Source of the DNA: Sipunculus nudus
Lineage: Eukaryota > Annelida > Sipuncula > Golfingiida > Sipunculidae
Direction: 5' to 3'
NCBI GenBank assembly: GCA_026874595.1
Contig: CM049313.1
Span: 54,274,659 to 54,338,658 of the forward strand
Length of the DNA stretch: 64,000 nucleotides
Shown here: in pieces, positions 46,501 to 55,917 of the stretch
How positions within the stretch are numbered: the first letter of the stretch is position 1
Layout: every line of letters starts with the position of its first letter
The notes under the pieces: model-generated
The model's database searches: none
Seen by the model: only the letters and a program-made list of their open reading frames with translations
What the model was told of the DNA's origin: nothing
Position numbers and translations under genes: made by a program

Positions 46501-47220
46501 TTTACAGGTGTACAGTTTACATTGATCATTTCATTTCAAACTTATAATATACAAAATAACAATGAAATTAGCTTCAATTGATATAACTGTTCAATGGGTC
46601 GCTTTAAGAACAAGTGTTATCAGGAATATTTTGTGGTATATAATAATTCTTTGCGGATTATGCATGACCTGCTCAGACATCGTTGAGCCAGTGTAATGTT
46701 TAGCACAGGAATTGTACATTCATGTGAAACAAGAATCAGAAGACATATTTACAGTTTGCTATGGAGAATACAGATGTCCAATAATTCACTTATCAGTGCC
46801 TAGATAAACCATGATGTCTCAAAAGCATTACAAGGTTGCACAAGGCATTATATGCAACTCTTAAATGAGTTTTTGTTATGTGATACTCCTGATACTGGTG
46901 CATTTCCATTACATTGAGTGTTTATATAATTATATGACGTTTTATATTTTTTTTCTCTGTATTTGTTTATTCTTTATACTGCGATGGTCATAATTATTAT
47001 GTAATGTGCGATTATTTTCTTTAAAAAAGTGTATGTATGCATGTATGTAAGTTTGTATGCATGTATGTATAGCGACTTTACTGTCATACGCACCTATGAA
47101 AATTATTGCTAAATGGTTGCAGATCAATGCGAAGTATGTGCTGAAGCCAAGGAACGCCAGGATTCCTAAACTCCATGGCTTCATCCCGCTAACCACGGAC
47201 AAGGCAGTGTCAACTTCCAT
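37353..47220 (-). CDS. SLC22-type transporter gene, unit A
   Basis: Multi-pass transporter of the major facilitator superfamily, SLC22-like, substrate unknown. Supported exons: 47220-47094, 43746-43577, 42190-41960, 41140-40944, 40359-40269, 39127-38993, 38623-38538, 38283-38163, 38021-37949 and 37547-37353. Landmarks in order: segment 1 (LGILAFLGFSTYFALICNH), loop cysteines ending ESIVTE, WDLVCGENFL, MLVDLAGRKRMH, AYLIRPWRYLQAV, ILPESPVWLLANNR, CVNQLVYYG, FGRKISLIVF, FTPELFPTNLR, LLPETFKRPLPLT. Five exons (231, 197, 86, 121, 73 bp) match the + strand paralogue in length and phase, as does the 135-bp exon if spliced at 39127. The link between exon 5 (ends 40269) and exon 7 is unresolved: one possibility is a 59-bp exon 39647-39589, the other a longer exon 7 starting at 39167, whose extra residues (SVKVSFMLCLIR) resemble segment 7. 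Confidence 0.88.
37949..38021 (-). CDS. SLC22 A exon 10
   Basis: 73 bp; acceptor ATGTTTACAG, donor GTG|GTATTG, a weaker donor than the others. GTAIGFVNILGGLGGMIAPF. Confidence 0.9.
38163..38283 (-). CDS. SLC22 A exon 9
   Basis: 121 bp; acceptor CATCTTGCAG, donor AAG|GTAACT. LIGKFAITGSFAIIVVFTPE then LFPTNLR. Confidence 0.92.
38538..38623 (-). CDS. SLC22 A exon 8
   Basis: 86 bp; acceptor TTTATTGCAG, donor CAG|GTAGTA. RFGRKISLIVFHIVVSVPLA. Confidence 0.92.
38624..38992. other. SLC22 A intron 7
   Basis: About 370 bp, AT-rich, nothing else recognised. Confidence 0.7.
38993..39127 (-). CDS. SLC22 A exon 7: segments 7-8
   Basis: 135 bp; acceptor GTTTGATTAG, donor CAG|GTAAAT. CVNQLVYYGLMYNIPALSNN and LVEIPAYLAALLTIS. 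The open frame continues upstream to a second possible acceptor at 39167. Confidence 0.85.
39128..40268. other. SLC22 A region between exons 5 and 7
   Basis: About 1.1 kb that must hold the loop 6-7 coding sequence. Candidates are an exon ending at the donor 39589 (AAAG|GTAAAA) and a 5' extension of exon 7 to 39167. I could not choose between them. Confidence 0.6.
40269..40359 (-). CDS. SLC22 A exon 5: LPESP motif
   Basis: 91 bp; acceptor TGATACAG, donor AAG|GTAAAT. ILPESPVWLLANNRKEEAER, ending RKNK. Confidence 0.93.
40360..40943. other. SLC22 A intron 4
   Basis: About 580 bp; nothing recognised beyond AT-rich sequence. Confidence 0.6.
40944..41140 (-). CDS. SLC22 A exon 4: segments 4-6
   Basis: 197 bp; acceptor GTTTTTCAG, donor ATG|GTAAGG splitting a Trp codon. 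VLPHSGVTFCLELFATPRRS and AYLIRPWRYLQAV. Confidence 0.93.
41382..41890 (-). mobile_element. Short relative of the 12390-14990 element in SLC22 A intron 3
   Basis: Read on the minus strand it starts TTAGCTAAGTTTACTGAAAG, has GCTATAGCGATCACTCTGTA and a GTCC-rich tract, and ends CAGTCGGCTGAGCTTTATGA, a near-palindromic ACCATGG block and CTTGTTTT. It includes one copy of the core (CTAGGTTCAA, GGTTTCCAAGG) and a G run of 14 at 41776-41789. Confidence 0.65.
41960..42190 (-). CDS. SLC22 A exon 3: segments 2-4
   Basis: 231 bp; acceptor CGTTTCAAG, donor TCG|GTAAGT. WDLVCGENFL and the signature MLVDLAGRKRMH. Confidence 0.92.
42191..43576. other. SLC22 A intron 2
   Basis: 1.4-kb intron. It contains a two-copy tandem repeat of 128 bp (about 42262-42517); unit B has a single copy. 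AT-rich ATCGATTA-type motifs lie near 43160-43190 and 43440-43490. No exon supported. Confidence 0.65.
42262..42517. repeat. 128-bp tandem duplication (unit A only)
   Basis: Two adjacent copies with GATATATTAAGCTAACG at 42266 and GATATATTAAGGTAACG at 42394, both continuing to CAAGGATAAACAGCT or a variant. Unit B has one copy at about 58919-59048. Confidence 0.85.
43577..43746 (-). CDS. SLC22 A exon 2: first extracellular loop
   Basis: 170 bp; acceptor ATTACTCAAG, donor GAG|GTCTGT. Encodes GQEPEFRCRLGNLSKYDEIY with sequons (NLS, NKT, NYT) and loop cysteines, ending RGESIVTE. Confidence 0.88.
43963..43970. repeat. Left target-site duplication of foldback element A
   Basis: AAATTATG directly precedes the left inverted arm; the identical 8 bp follow the right arm at 46294-46301. 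Confidence 0.85.
43971..46293. mobile_element. Foldback-type DNA element, unit A (2323 bp)
   Basis: Tips are perfect inverted repeats: GGTAATCGTGCAAAGTAACG at 43971 and its complement ending at 46293. The arms extend inward for several hundred bp with indels, pairing for example CTACAAACTGTCGAAAAAGG, AGCCGACGTCATGAATCCAC and GGGAGAAACACG. The middle (about 44680-45760) is a tandem repeat of about eight 125-bp units. It lies in intron 1 of SLC22 A. No transposase is encoded; the longest open frame (44213-44455, left arm) is not recognisable. An 8-bp target duplication fits hAT, P or Merlin superfamilies; a tip beginning GG is closer to Merlin than to hAT, which is inference. Confidence 0.82.
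44684..45760. repeat. Palindrome-bearing 125-bp minisatellite in foldback core
   Basis: About eight units, each marked by a version of TGTGGTCACACCATATGTGA followed by CCACA or CCAGA, a near-perfect palindrome (TGTGGTCACA pairs with TGTGACCACA). Two unit types alternate (ACTCATATGGCTGGTCAAAT and ACTCATACGGCTTGTCAAAT), and a dimer of about 260 bp is almost exactly duplicated (44720-44970 and 44981-45237). Confidence 0.85.
46294..46301. repeat. Right target-site duplication of foldback element A
   Basis: AAATTATG, identical to 43963-43970. Confidence 0.85.
46302..47093. other. Rest of SLC22 A intron 1
   Basis: Non-coding between the foldback element and exon 1; includes a short ATGTATG-type repeat near 47031-47070. 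Confidence 0.6.
47094..47220 (-). CDS. SLC22 A exon 1: start codon and segment 1
   Basis: 127 bp from ATG (47220-47218) to donor ATAG|GTGCGT, leaving in phase 1. MEVDTALSVVSGMKPWSLGI followed by LAFLGFSTYFALICNHLAII. The + strand paralogue should have a similar exon, which is not visible. Confidence 0.85.
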
Positions 47221-48275
47221 GATTATCCAAGTCAAGTGGTACTTCGAATAAAAAGGGAAAATATAAACACATTGTAAAGTAATATTGATCCTTCCAATAA
47301 TCATACTTTTGTACAGCAAAGCCATACATACCATGCAATGTTGATTAAACCTTTCCGTCACTCACTGCTCTAAATTACAAAATTCTTATGATCTCCAGTC
47401 CTCCGTGTAGAGCTATTCCTGGGTACACCTAAAGGGAACTGTATGCGTATACTAAACAGGCCGACATCAATAACAAAACAACTATTGCCTAGTCAATCTT
47501 AGTTCAATTTAATATCCTTCAGGTAACCTAGTTTTCCTTCATTCCACCAAACACACGCATACACAAACTTTTTCAGGAAATCCATACCTTAATGTTCCTC
47601 ACGTTTACGCTATTGAATTACATCTATATCAATGACCCCTGCATTCAATAATGTACTATGTGTGGTGATATGATATACATGTACTTTACCCATGGTGAAA
47701 GGGTGAACTCAAAGTTAACTAAAACTTAATAATTGTCGGCCGCACTTAACAAAAAATCAGTATTAACAGTCATGTGCATGTTTTTATTAATTTTAAATTA
47801 AATCTGACCTCATTTTGTTCGGTAAGTTATGTCTGGTTTACATTGGGGGAGTGTATAAATCCAGAACTTTGAACACGTTTCACTACCTCATACATAGTAA
47901 GAGTCTCCTCATACATATAGTCCATGGGCCAGATTTATAATGATATATGATTTGGCCTTGAAAATGTAACATGTAAAAATTCTTTGGCCACTTTTGTACC
48001 CCTACTCCTTAATTTTTTTTTCTTAAGAAATGACTTTTTTAGATATAATGGATACCAAAGGCATATTTTAAGATTTAGGCATATTCTTATGTCTTAATAT
48101 GTTTAAAACACCATTTAGCTCAAATACATATACATATATTCAGCAATTGTTTTTTTTTTTAATTTTGCAAGATTAGACACGCTTAACAGTCATGGACAAG
48201 CAGAAATACCATCCTCACAATGTCTTGAGCTTCATAGCTTATGCAATTCTCAACAAACCAGCTTTACTATAGTGT
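47221..48275. other. 5' flank of SLC22 A to the duplication junction
   Basis: Expected to hold the promoter and 5' untranslated sequence. No clear core-promoter motif was recognised. About 590 bp of it (47367-47960) has no counterpart in unit B. Poly-T runs near 48010 and 48150. Confidence 0.55.
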
Positions 48276-48371
48276 GTATTCAAATTGCCCTCCAGTTAAC
48301 TCCCAGATAAATACACCTTCTTGCCGTTGATCATTACCACTTGTCCAGTACCTGTCTCCATACAAGTCTAA

Positions 48372-48428
<57 letters not shown>
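48372..48428. repeat. (TA)n microsatellite
   Basis: About 55 bp of TA in the last intron of lectin B. Confidence 0.95.
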
Positions 48429-48430
<2 letters not shown>

Positions 48431-48542
48431 TAATAAACTTTAGATTTCTTTAACAGGGGATAAATATGGCAATGCAAGGTAGAAAAGTGAAAGATAATAA
48501 AAATAAGAACCTCTGAAATCTCTCCAGGATAAAAGCCTTATA

Positions 48543-48544
<2 letters not shown>

Positions 48545-48593
<49 letters not shown>
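48545..48593. repeat. (TA)n microsatellite, unit B only
   Basis: About 45 bp of TA preceded by a stretch (about 48518-48545) absent from unit A at the matching site near 32920. Confidence 0.85.
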
Positions 48594-48598
<5 letters not shown>

Positions 48599-48610
48599 AG
48601 AATACATTAC

Positions 48611-48734
48611 CCCTTGCTTTGTCTAGTGATATAACTTCTGCAACATACTCCTGTTCTTGCGCTGTCTCTATACTGACGAGGGCTGCATTCATCTTCTTGC
48701 ATTTTTCCATCGCTTTTTTCCACTTCAGCATCCC
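48611..48734 (-). CDS. Lectin B exon 4, full length
   Basis: 124 bp; acceptor TTTAATGAAG, donor GGG|GTAATG. Encodes GMLKWKKAMEKCKKMNAALV then SIETAQEQEYVAEVISLDKA, a typical first half of a C-type lectin domain. Confidence 0.78.
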
Positions 48735-49244
48735 CTTCATTAAACAGGCGAATTAACTCAAGGATTAGTTATTCTGCGAGATGGATGATAGTTTAACCTA
48801 GAAACGTCTTAATTTAGTGTTTAGTTAAAAACAATTGAACATTCTGGTCGACGACATCGATGATTATTCATCATATTGTAGTTATGGAACCCAAGAAATA
48901 AGATACATTTATTGTTCTTAAAAACTTGAATGAACCATTAACAGGAAAAAAGTCAAATTAGTGCCTTTTACATTACGATAAATTAAGATATATTTTAGGA
49001 TTATTAGTTTTAATTGATTTACTCAAAATTATTTTACGATTGTTATTATGTCATCTTGATGAAGTTTTCCCCAAAATGTTCCTTTTTATTAAAAATTGAT
49101 AAAAACGTATTTAAAAACGGCTTGCATACTGACAGAGAAAAGGCAGTACCTGAAAGTAGCAAGAACGATCGCTGTCTGTAACGTAAGGGTCCCACATGTG
49201 GACTCCTGGTACCTCCGGGCACTCTTTGGTTTAATAAATGATAT

Positions 49245-49250
<6 letters not shown>

Positions 49251-49293
<43 letters not shown>

Positions 49294-49336
49294 CTTATTA
49301 TATACTATTACATATTTGTTTAATCATTTATATACA

Positions 49337-49390
<54 letters not shown>
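49251..49390. repeat. Two (TA)n tracts in lectin B intron 2
   Basis: TA tracts at about 49251-49290 and 49341-49391; much longer than at the matching site in unit A (33474-33493 and a short ACACAC tract near 33545). Confidence 0.9.
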
Positions 49391-49393
<3 letters not shown>

Positions 49394-50804
49394 GAAATTA
49401 TGGAGATATAATATACATGCGCTAGAATAGTCAGTTTTGTCATGTCTGTATTTGTCAAAGCTATATTTTACTTTGATGCTTTTGATCTGAATTTGTGATA
49501 TACAAGGAGATATAAATAAACATGCGTTTAAGTAGTCAGTATTGCCCCCTCTCTTTTGGTGCAAGCTTTATTTTGATCTAAATGTACCAATTAAAAGAGT
49601 CACATATTGATGCATCTTAAATGTAGAGGCATGATAGAAAGTTATTAACCATTACACAATAGTTTCAGTATCACCTACCTCCCGTTGCCTGGAACACTGT
49701 GGCACCTTCATCATACACCAAAACGTGGCCCTGCGTGACTGTTAGCTTACAAGTCATGTTACTGTATAGTGTGGCAACCTTGCATCGTCTTTCGTAGCAG
49801 CGAATCAGACACTGGAGTATCATGACCTTAGGTGAACCGGCCAGGTGTATCCGTTCAAATATTGCTGACATGGCAGCTGTATTCTGATGTACTTTATACC
49901 AGATGGGATAAAAAGTGGGCGAAAGGGCTACTGCTTGAAAAATTAAATTTACAAATATTAATCATAACAAAGATATATAATTGAAAGGGGTTATAATGAT
50001 GTCATCAGAAATATTGAGGAAGTAAACGGTTTGCAATTGTGGTCAAATAAGTAGTGACTGAATATTAGGATTGACTATTAAATACGTCGAGAACGTCATA
50101 GGGCCATAGGACTCCTAGTCCCTGTGACACCGTGATAAAAGAACCCCATTGACGCTGGTTCCTTTAACGTGCGTTTTACTCATAAAAGTAGTCACCAGAT
50201 AAACAAGGATATTGTAACATTATTACATTTATTTTTTTATAACCCTCAGTCTGATTATTATGCTCCTTACAAACCGATTTAATCATAGTTTCTATCCTGT
50301 GTTATATACTGTTCGTACCTCCAAGCACTTCGAAGATGATAGCAAAATGAAAATGCATTTTCATGCTATATATCATGATGAAAACACAAGGAGCACAAGG
50401 CGCGTGCTGACTGTGTGAGCAACAAATTGCAAAGGAAGCACGTGTTCCTTCACCAAAGTCTCTGTTAAAAAGTCACAGTTGGAGTCAAGGTATATTGCTT
50501 TTGTTTAGAGATTTGAATGGGATAGAAGCCAGGCATTGTTAATGTAGCAGCCATGGTCTGCTAGTGAAAAGAAATGTTTTCTATCTGGGAAACATGGTAT
50601 TGATTTTAATATTATATTTCGCTGGGTAAAATTAAGACAACGGATTTAAATGGAACTGACAGGCCTTTATTCTATGCGCATTTCCTTTTCAGATCCATTG
50701 TTCTATTGTTATCATTTATTATAGTTTAAACATTAAAGGTGGTTTTTATGCATTGTACACTGTGAGCTAATTAACATATTGATCAAACCTGTACCTTACT
50801 AGGG

Positions 50805-51732
50805 CTGGATATATATATATTGATAAATCGATAATACAAATCCATACGCTCAATACAATCGATACAGTAAAAAAAATATGCTTTGCTTATTGAATTGTCG
50901 TGTCGATGAAACACAACTAGATGAAATTGGACCATGGTCCTCAGAGGGCCCCGCAATCAGAAATGGTGTTTTTATATGTTTCTTGAAAATAGCAGTAAGA
51001 AAAGTTTATGAAGACCTGGTGTTGTTTAGTTGTGAAAAGGGTCTAGGGCCCTCGTATGTACCAAAAAACCTTGTGAATTTTGAGAAAATCAGCGAGTATG
51101 CTGTGGTGGCCATATTGGAGTTCCGATAGGTCTATAATTCAATAGATTTGGAGCCCTTATATAAACCAATCATCCTTTGAATTTGGGAAATCTGAAGCGT
51201 GTTGTTGTTGAGATATCGCGCGCAAACGTAATCAGCGATTGGGCTGTGGTGGCCATATTGCAATCCCGACAGGTCCGTAATTCAGTAGGTCTGGAGCCCT
51301 AATATGTACAAATCATCCCTGTGAATTCGGGAAAGCTGAAGTATGTGTTGCTGAATTATCGCACACAACAGAAAATTAGCGATTGGGTTGTGGCGGCCAT
51401 ATTGGAATCCCGACAGGTCTGTAATTCAATAGGTCTTGAGCCCTGGTATGTACGAAATATCCCTGTGAATTTTGGAAACGTTGTTGTTGAGTTATCACGC
51501 ACGATAGAAAATCAGCGATTGGGTTGTGGCGGCCATATTGTAATCCCTGTAATTCAATCCATCTGGAGCCCTTGTATGTACAAATCATCTCTGTAAATTT
51601 GGTATAGCTGAAGTATTATGTTGTTGAGTTATTGCGCGCGAACGAAAGTGTCACTGACGGAAATGAGGGAAGGACGGAAGGACGGACTGACAGGGTGATA
51701 ACTAAAGGGGAACCCTTGTCATGCAGAGCCCT
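50805..51732. mobile_element. Unit B copy of the ~140-bp-repeat element
   Basis: Counterpart of 34974-35940 with the same ends and four internal repeats; the TA tract at its left end is reduced to about 16 bp. Confidence 0.55.
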
Positions 51733-53134
51733 AATTATTTCTAACTTGAACTGTAAGTTTGACTTTGTATAATGCTACAACTTCAATATTTTGTTGTTAG
51801 GCATTTTTAGACCAGATGATGGACTACCATTTAATTGACTAGATAAGAAATGTCTATTCGATTGACAGTGCTTCAATGACAACTGGCGCCTGTGAGCAAT
51901 AACAGAGTGTTAATAGAGAAATTAATGTCCAGTCTACATAATGCTTAAGTAAGGCATGTATTACGCTTTATAAATTCTATTACAGCACGCTTACCGGAGA
52001 TATACAGGAAAACATGTTAAATTACATGCAATATACAGTACATGTATTGATACGTAGATATGGTGTTCATTTAATAAGAAATATTTTATCCCAAAAGCTT
52101 TCCCTATAATGGTAAACAATAATTAAGCGTATGGACAATAGGTATCGCGTATCGCCTTAGTGTATGCCAATACATATTGTAACTGAGTAGGCAGAACAAT
52201 TTCCAATCCTTTACCTTACAGGGTGCATGTTGGTGACAGCTTTTGTGGGATGCTAAATGGACATGCGGTTGGTTTACAAGATTGTATATTCATACATATG
52301 ACCCATTGAACACTCTCTTCACTCTCTTGGGTCAGGTACATGGCAACTTTGCCGGGTTTTTGACACATGGTGCTCCGATAGCTTCTTCGTGCATTAATGT
52401 CAGATTTTCAGAACCTATGGGAAGATAAGAAAATTGTCGACTCAGAAAGAAGAAAAGAAAAAGGTAGCAAAAAGAGCGCATCCTAGGCAAGGCCACAAAA
52501 CAATGGCGTCACAACATTTAGTATCATCAGGTATAATATAAATTTTATTGTTATAAGTTTACCTGGTATTTGGTGTATATACCGTAATAGAGTATATACA
52601 GAACAATATATTGCCCTTCGTAGGTTATAATACATAATGCCATCTGTGACCATTAGGAATGATGTGCAAACAGTGTTACACCCATGTACATTGTGCACCT
52701 CATAATGAGCCACATAGGTCTCATTAAAGAGAATTAAAAACGTTGACCATGCAATGAAACGCAGTCTCCAAATTAAGAAAAAATTGCTTTAAAGGGACCA
52801 ACACGGCTAAAAACCGGCCGATATTTTCATTATATCTGCAGTGACAAAAGTGAAAAAGAGCCTGCGGTTTATCAACAGACCATGAGGCATGAAGGACTGA
52901 GAATCTCTCATTTCCTTTATATTTCTGTTTTATTTATTATGTTTATATTATTTAACTTGCTCTGCCATTTTTTTTTTCACTTTTGATTCCAGGTTAAAAT
53001 AAATCTTGGTACTGGTTACTCTGAAATATTCAACGTTATCAGATCAGCTATAAAGTCCATGGTTACAACAAACTTAGTCAATTGTACAAGCTGTTCCAGA
53101 TAATTCAGTATCAGTATATTAAATTTAATTAAAA
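51733..53134. other. Intergenic DNA of unit B
   Basis: Same content as 35941-37352; nothing coding recognised. Confidence 0.6.
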
Positions 53135-54984
53135 TTATCTAATAGGCAATTTAAGCAATTCCCCCACGTCATCGACAATATCCTCTTGAATCTTCTTCCC
53201 ACTTTGTCTGTACCACTCTCGAATGTCTGCTCTCGTGAGCGGAAGAGGGCGCTTGAATGTTTCAGGCAGCAAGACGGCAAGCAACGATACACAGACGGAG
53301 AGCACAGCAAACATCACGTTCGGTAACCATGGTATAACTGTATAATAAATGCACACGTTTTGCTACCATTTTCTTCAGTTACCTGAAATTTGTTGGAAAG
53401 AGCTCGGGTGTGAAAACTACAATAATGGCAAACGACCCTGTGATGGCGAATTTCCCAATCAATGCCAGTGTCAGTTTTAAAGCAGAAAGACTCAATCCGG
53501 CGGCTGCAAGATGTGAAGAAAAACAACTCATACATATGTGATGTATTCCAAGATCATCATTGCTTATAGTGAAGTTTGCAGGAGATTTAACCAGCCGACT
53601 TTACAAGTCATGTGAGCTTTCTCTATGCAAGTATAACAGACATGAAATAATATTATAAATTTGAAAACAATTATAATTCACTCATTTCTGTCTAGGATAG
53701 GGTAGAACAATTGAATCATCAGCCATTAACTATACGTGACCCCTATGGGTACAAGCTGTTCCGGATAATTCAGTATCAGTATATTAAATTTAATTAAAAT
53801 CATCTAATAGGCAGGTTAAGCAATTCCCCCACGTCATCGACAATATCCTCTTGAATCTTCTTCCCACTTTGTCTGTACCACTCTCGAATGTCTGCTCTCG
53901 TGAGCGGAAGAGGGCGCTTGAATGTTTCAGGCAGCAAGACGGCAAGCAACGATACACAGACGGAGAGCACAGCAAACATCACGTTCGGTAACCATGGTAC
54001 CTGTTTTCCCTGTTCGATACAACCAAATACAACAAATCTATCAATTTAATGTAAAAGTCTCTGTTGATGAAAAACCATTTCTACCATCACTGGTATCAAT
54101 AGAAAAATACCCAATCACAGAACGTAAAGCATAAATGTATGGCTGACGGAAACAAAAATAAAACAATACATAACAGTGACGTATGTTTGCACGAAAATAC
54201 ATTCATAATATCGGCATGAAAAAGAATATATAATTAAAAAACCCCGTTTAAACGAAAATGCTTTAGTTGATACCTTGAACATGTTTCTGCCGATAAAGTG
54301 TGACATTTGTTTTCTTGCAAAGAGCAGAAAGGTATAGAATAGCAATTGGAACAAAATAATCCTGTACAACTTAAAACTGTATTGGGATATTAGACAAACA
54401 ATACCACCGGGCCGACGAATGGGGCTATCATTCCACCTAGTCCACCGAGTATGTTTACGAAACCAATAGCTGTCCCTCTGTAAACATGAAAAAAAAATAG
54501 AAATATACAAAAGAGAAGGCCACAATGGAAAACGAAACAATTATTAATCATATTGTGAGATTGAAAGGTTAACTGTATAATAAATGCACACGTTTTGCTA
54601 CCATTTTCTTCAGTTACCTGAAATTTGTTGGAAAGAGCTCGGGTGTGAAAACTACAATAATGGCAAACGATCCTGTGATGGCGAATTTCCCAATCAATGC
54701 CAGTGTCAGTTTTAAAGCAGAAAGACTCAATCCGGCGGCTGCAAGATGTGAAGAAAAACAACTCATACATATGTGATGTATTCCAAGATCATCATTGCTT
54801 ATAGTGAAGTTTGCAGGAGATTTAACCAGCCGACTTTACAAGTCATGTGAGCTTTCTCTAAGCAAGTATAACAGACATGAAATAATATTATAAATTTGAA
54901 AACAATTATAATTCACTCATTTCTGTCTAGGATAGGGTAGAACAATTGAATCATCAGCCATTAACTATACGTGACCCCTATGGG
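53087..54984. repeat. Local tandem duplication at the 3' end of SLC22 B
   Basis: The stretch 53751-54984 (exon 11, 10, 9 and flanks) has a second, shortened copy at about 53087-53750. The short copy keeps exon 11 (to about 53336) and exon 9 (53383-53503) but lacks about 570 bp between them, including exon 10 and the acceptor of exon 11. The joins lie at CCCTATGGG|TACAAGCTG (53750) and CATGGT|ATAACTG (about 53337). Confidence 0.85.
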
Positions 54985-55126
54985 ATATTCCTTTAATTAA
55001 TAATAATGAGCATAGCCTTTGCGAGTAACCAATCAGGTTACCGTTTGGAATGTAGATAGTACAACAGCAAACTTTGCATTATTACAGCCACTATTAAAAA
55101 TAGAACACAGAAGGGGGGGATCAGGC
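54794..55126. other. Segment in intron 8 of unit B absent from unit A
   Basis: About 330 bp (starts ATCATTGCTTATAGTG, ends AGGGGGGGATCAGGC) between sequence that is contiguous in unit A at about 38334. GATC occurs at both joins. Part of it (to CCCTATGGG) is also in the short duplicate at 53558-53750. No inverted ends; insertion in B or deletion in A cannot be decided. Confidence 0.7.
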
Positions 55127-55782
55127 CAAAAACAACCATGGAAAATGTCAATTAACTCACTTTCCTATGAAATATCAAATCGGTATTAGGAAATATTTAT
55201 CTACATCTTTCTTACTGAAACATTTGTGATTTAATCTAAGATCAGACATTAATAATAAATAATCTGTACACTGTGAAAAACTCTTTCTCTTTTATTCCTG
55301 CAAGTACATTGTTTCCTGTACTACCTGTCTGTTCCGGTATCAGCTCCAGTACTGCTAGAGGCATGCTAACCACAATGTGGAATACAATCAAGGAAATCTT
55401 CCTGCCAAACCTGCAATAAATATACAAGATCAAAAGGATAAGGTGTGCTATCCAAGTAGGCTCTGTTTTGTGTCTAGAAGGATGTTTCAGGATAAATCAT
55501 TATTATTATTCAATATGACAATTCAGAACTTAGCAAACAGTGTATATTCCGTATATTTTCCGTATATAAATGCAACAGTGGTATCTAGTTGTAAAAAACG
55601 TTTTGATTCAATTTCAAACCATGTTTTGTTTCATTATATACTTAAAGATAATAAATCGGCGTTGTATTTTAAATTATTTTGTCTAAAATTACATAAAAAA
55701 AATTATGTAAATGGGTCCTAAGGTTAATTTTGTAAACTTATTTCGTATGTTTTAACTTTATTAATTCAAAAATAAAATTTAC

Positions 55783-55917
55783 CTGCTGATAGTTAACAAG
55801 GCCGCGAGTTATGCCGGTATCTCTACAAGTCCCATTAGGAAGAATCCGAGGTAAACATTGTTAGAAAGGGCAGGTATAATATACATCAATCCGTAATAAA
55901 CGAGTTGATTCACACAA
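55783..55917 (-). pseudogene. SLC22 B exon 7 with nonsense change
   Basis: 135 bp as in unit A, but GAGGTATGCC (A) is GAGTTATGCC (B) on the + strand, turning TAC into TAA at 55811-55809. Confidence 0.88.

Larger units (their letters stand above)
32645..48275. repeat. Unit A of ~15.5-kb head-to-tail duplication
   Basis: Matches 48276-63530 throughout at high identity (a few percent difference by eye) with a gradually changing offset due to indels: exon 1 of the lectin gene at 34493 and 50319; open frame 35084 and 50878; SLC22 exon 7 at 38993 and 55783; SLC22 exon 1 at 47094 and 62999. The left edge lies inside the last lectin exon, the right edge upstream of SLC22 exon 1, where both units end ...CTTTACTATAGTG. 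Confidence 0.92.
48267..50364 (-). pseudogene. PAN/apple-like + C-type lectin gene, unit B (3' truncated)
   Basis: Exons 50364-50319, 49933-49679, 49223-49150 and 48734-48611 are intact and phase-consistent, encoding the signal peptide, the PAN/apple-like domain and the first half of the C-type lectin domain, including GMLKWKKAMEKCKKMNAALV, the segment missing from unit A. The last exon starts at 48367 (YWTSGNDQRQEGVFIWELTG) but is cut by the duplication junction; the frame runs into DNA from upstream of the SLC22 gene and stops at TAG 48269-48267 after three residues. The second half of the domain, with its conserved cysteines and WND-type region, is missing. The exon 3 frame is two residues shorter than in A. 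Ligand binding seems unlikely. Confidence 0.75.
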
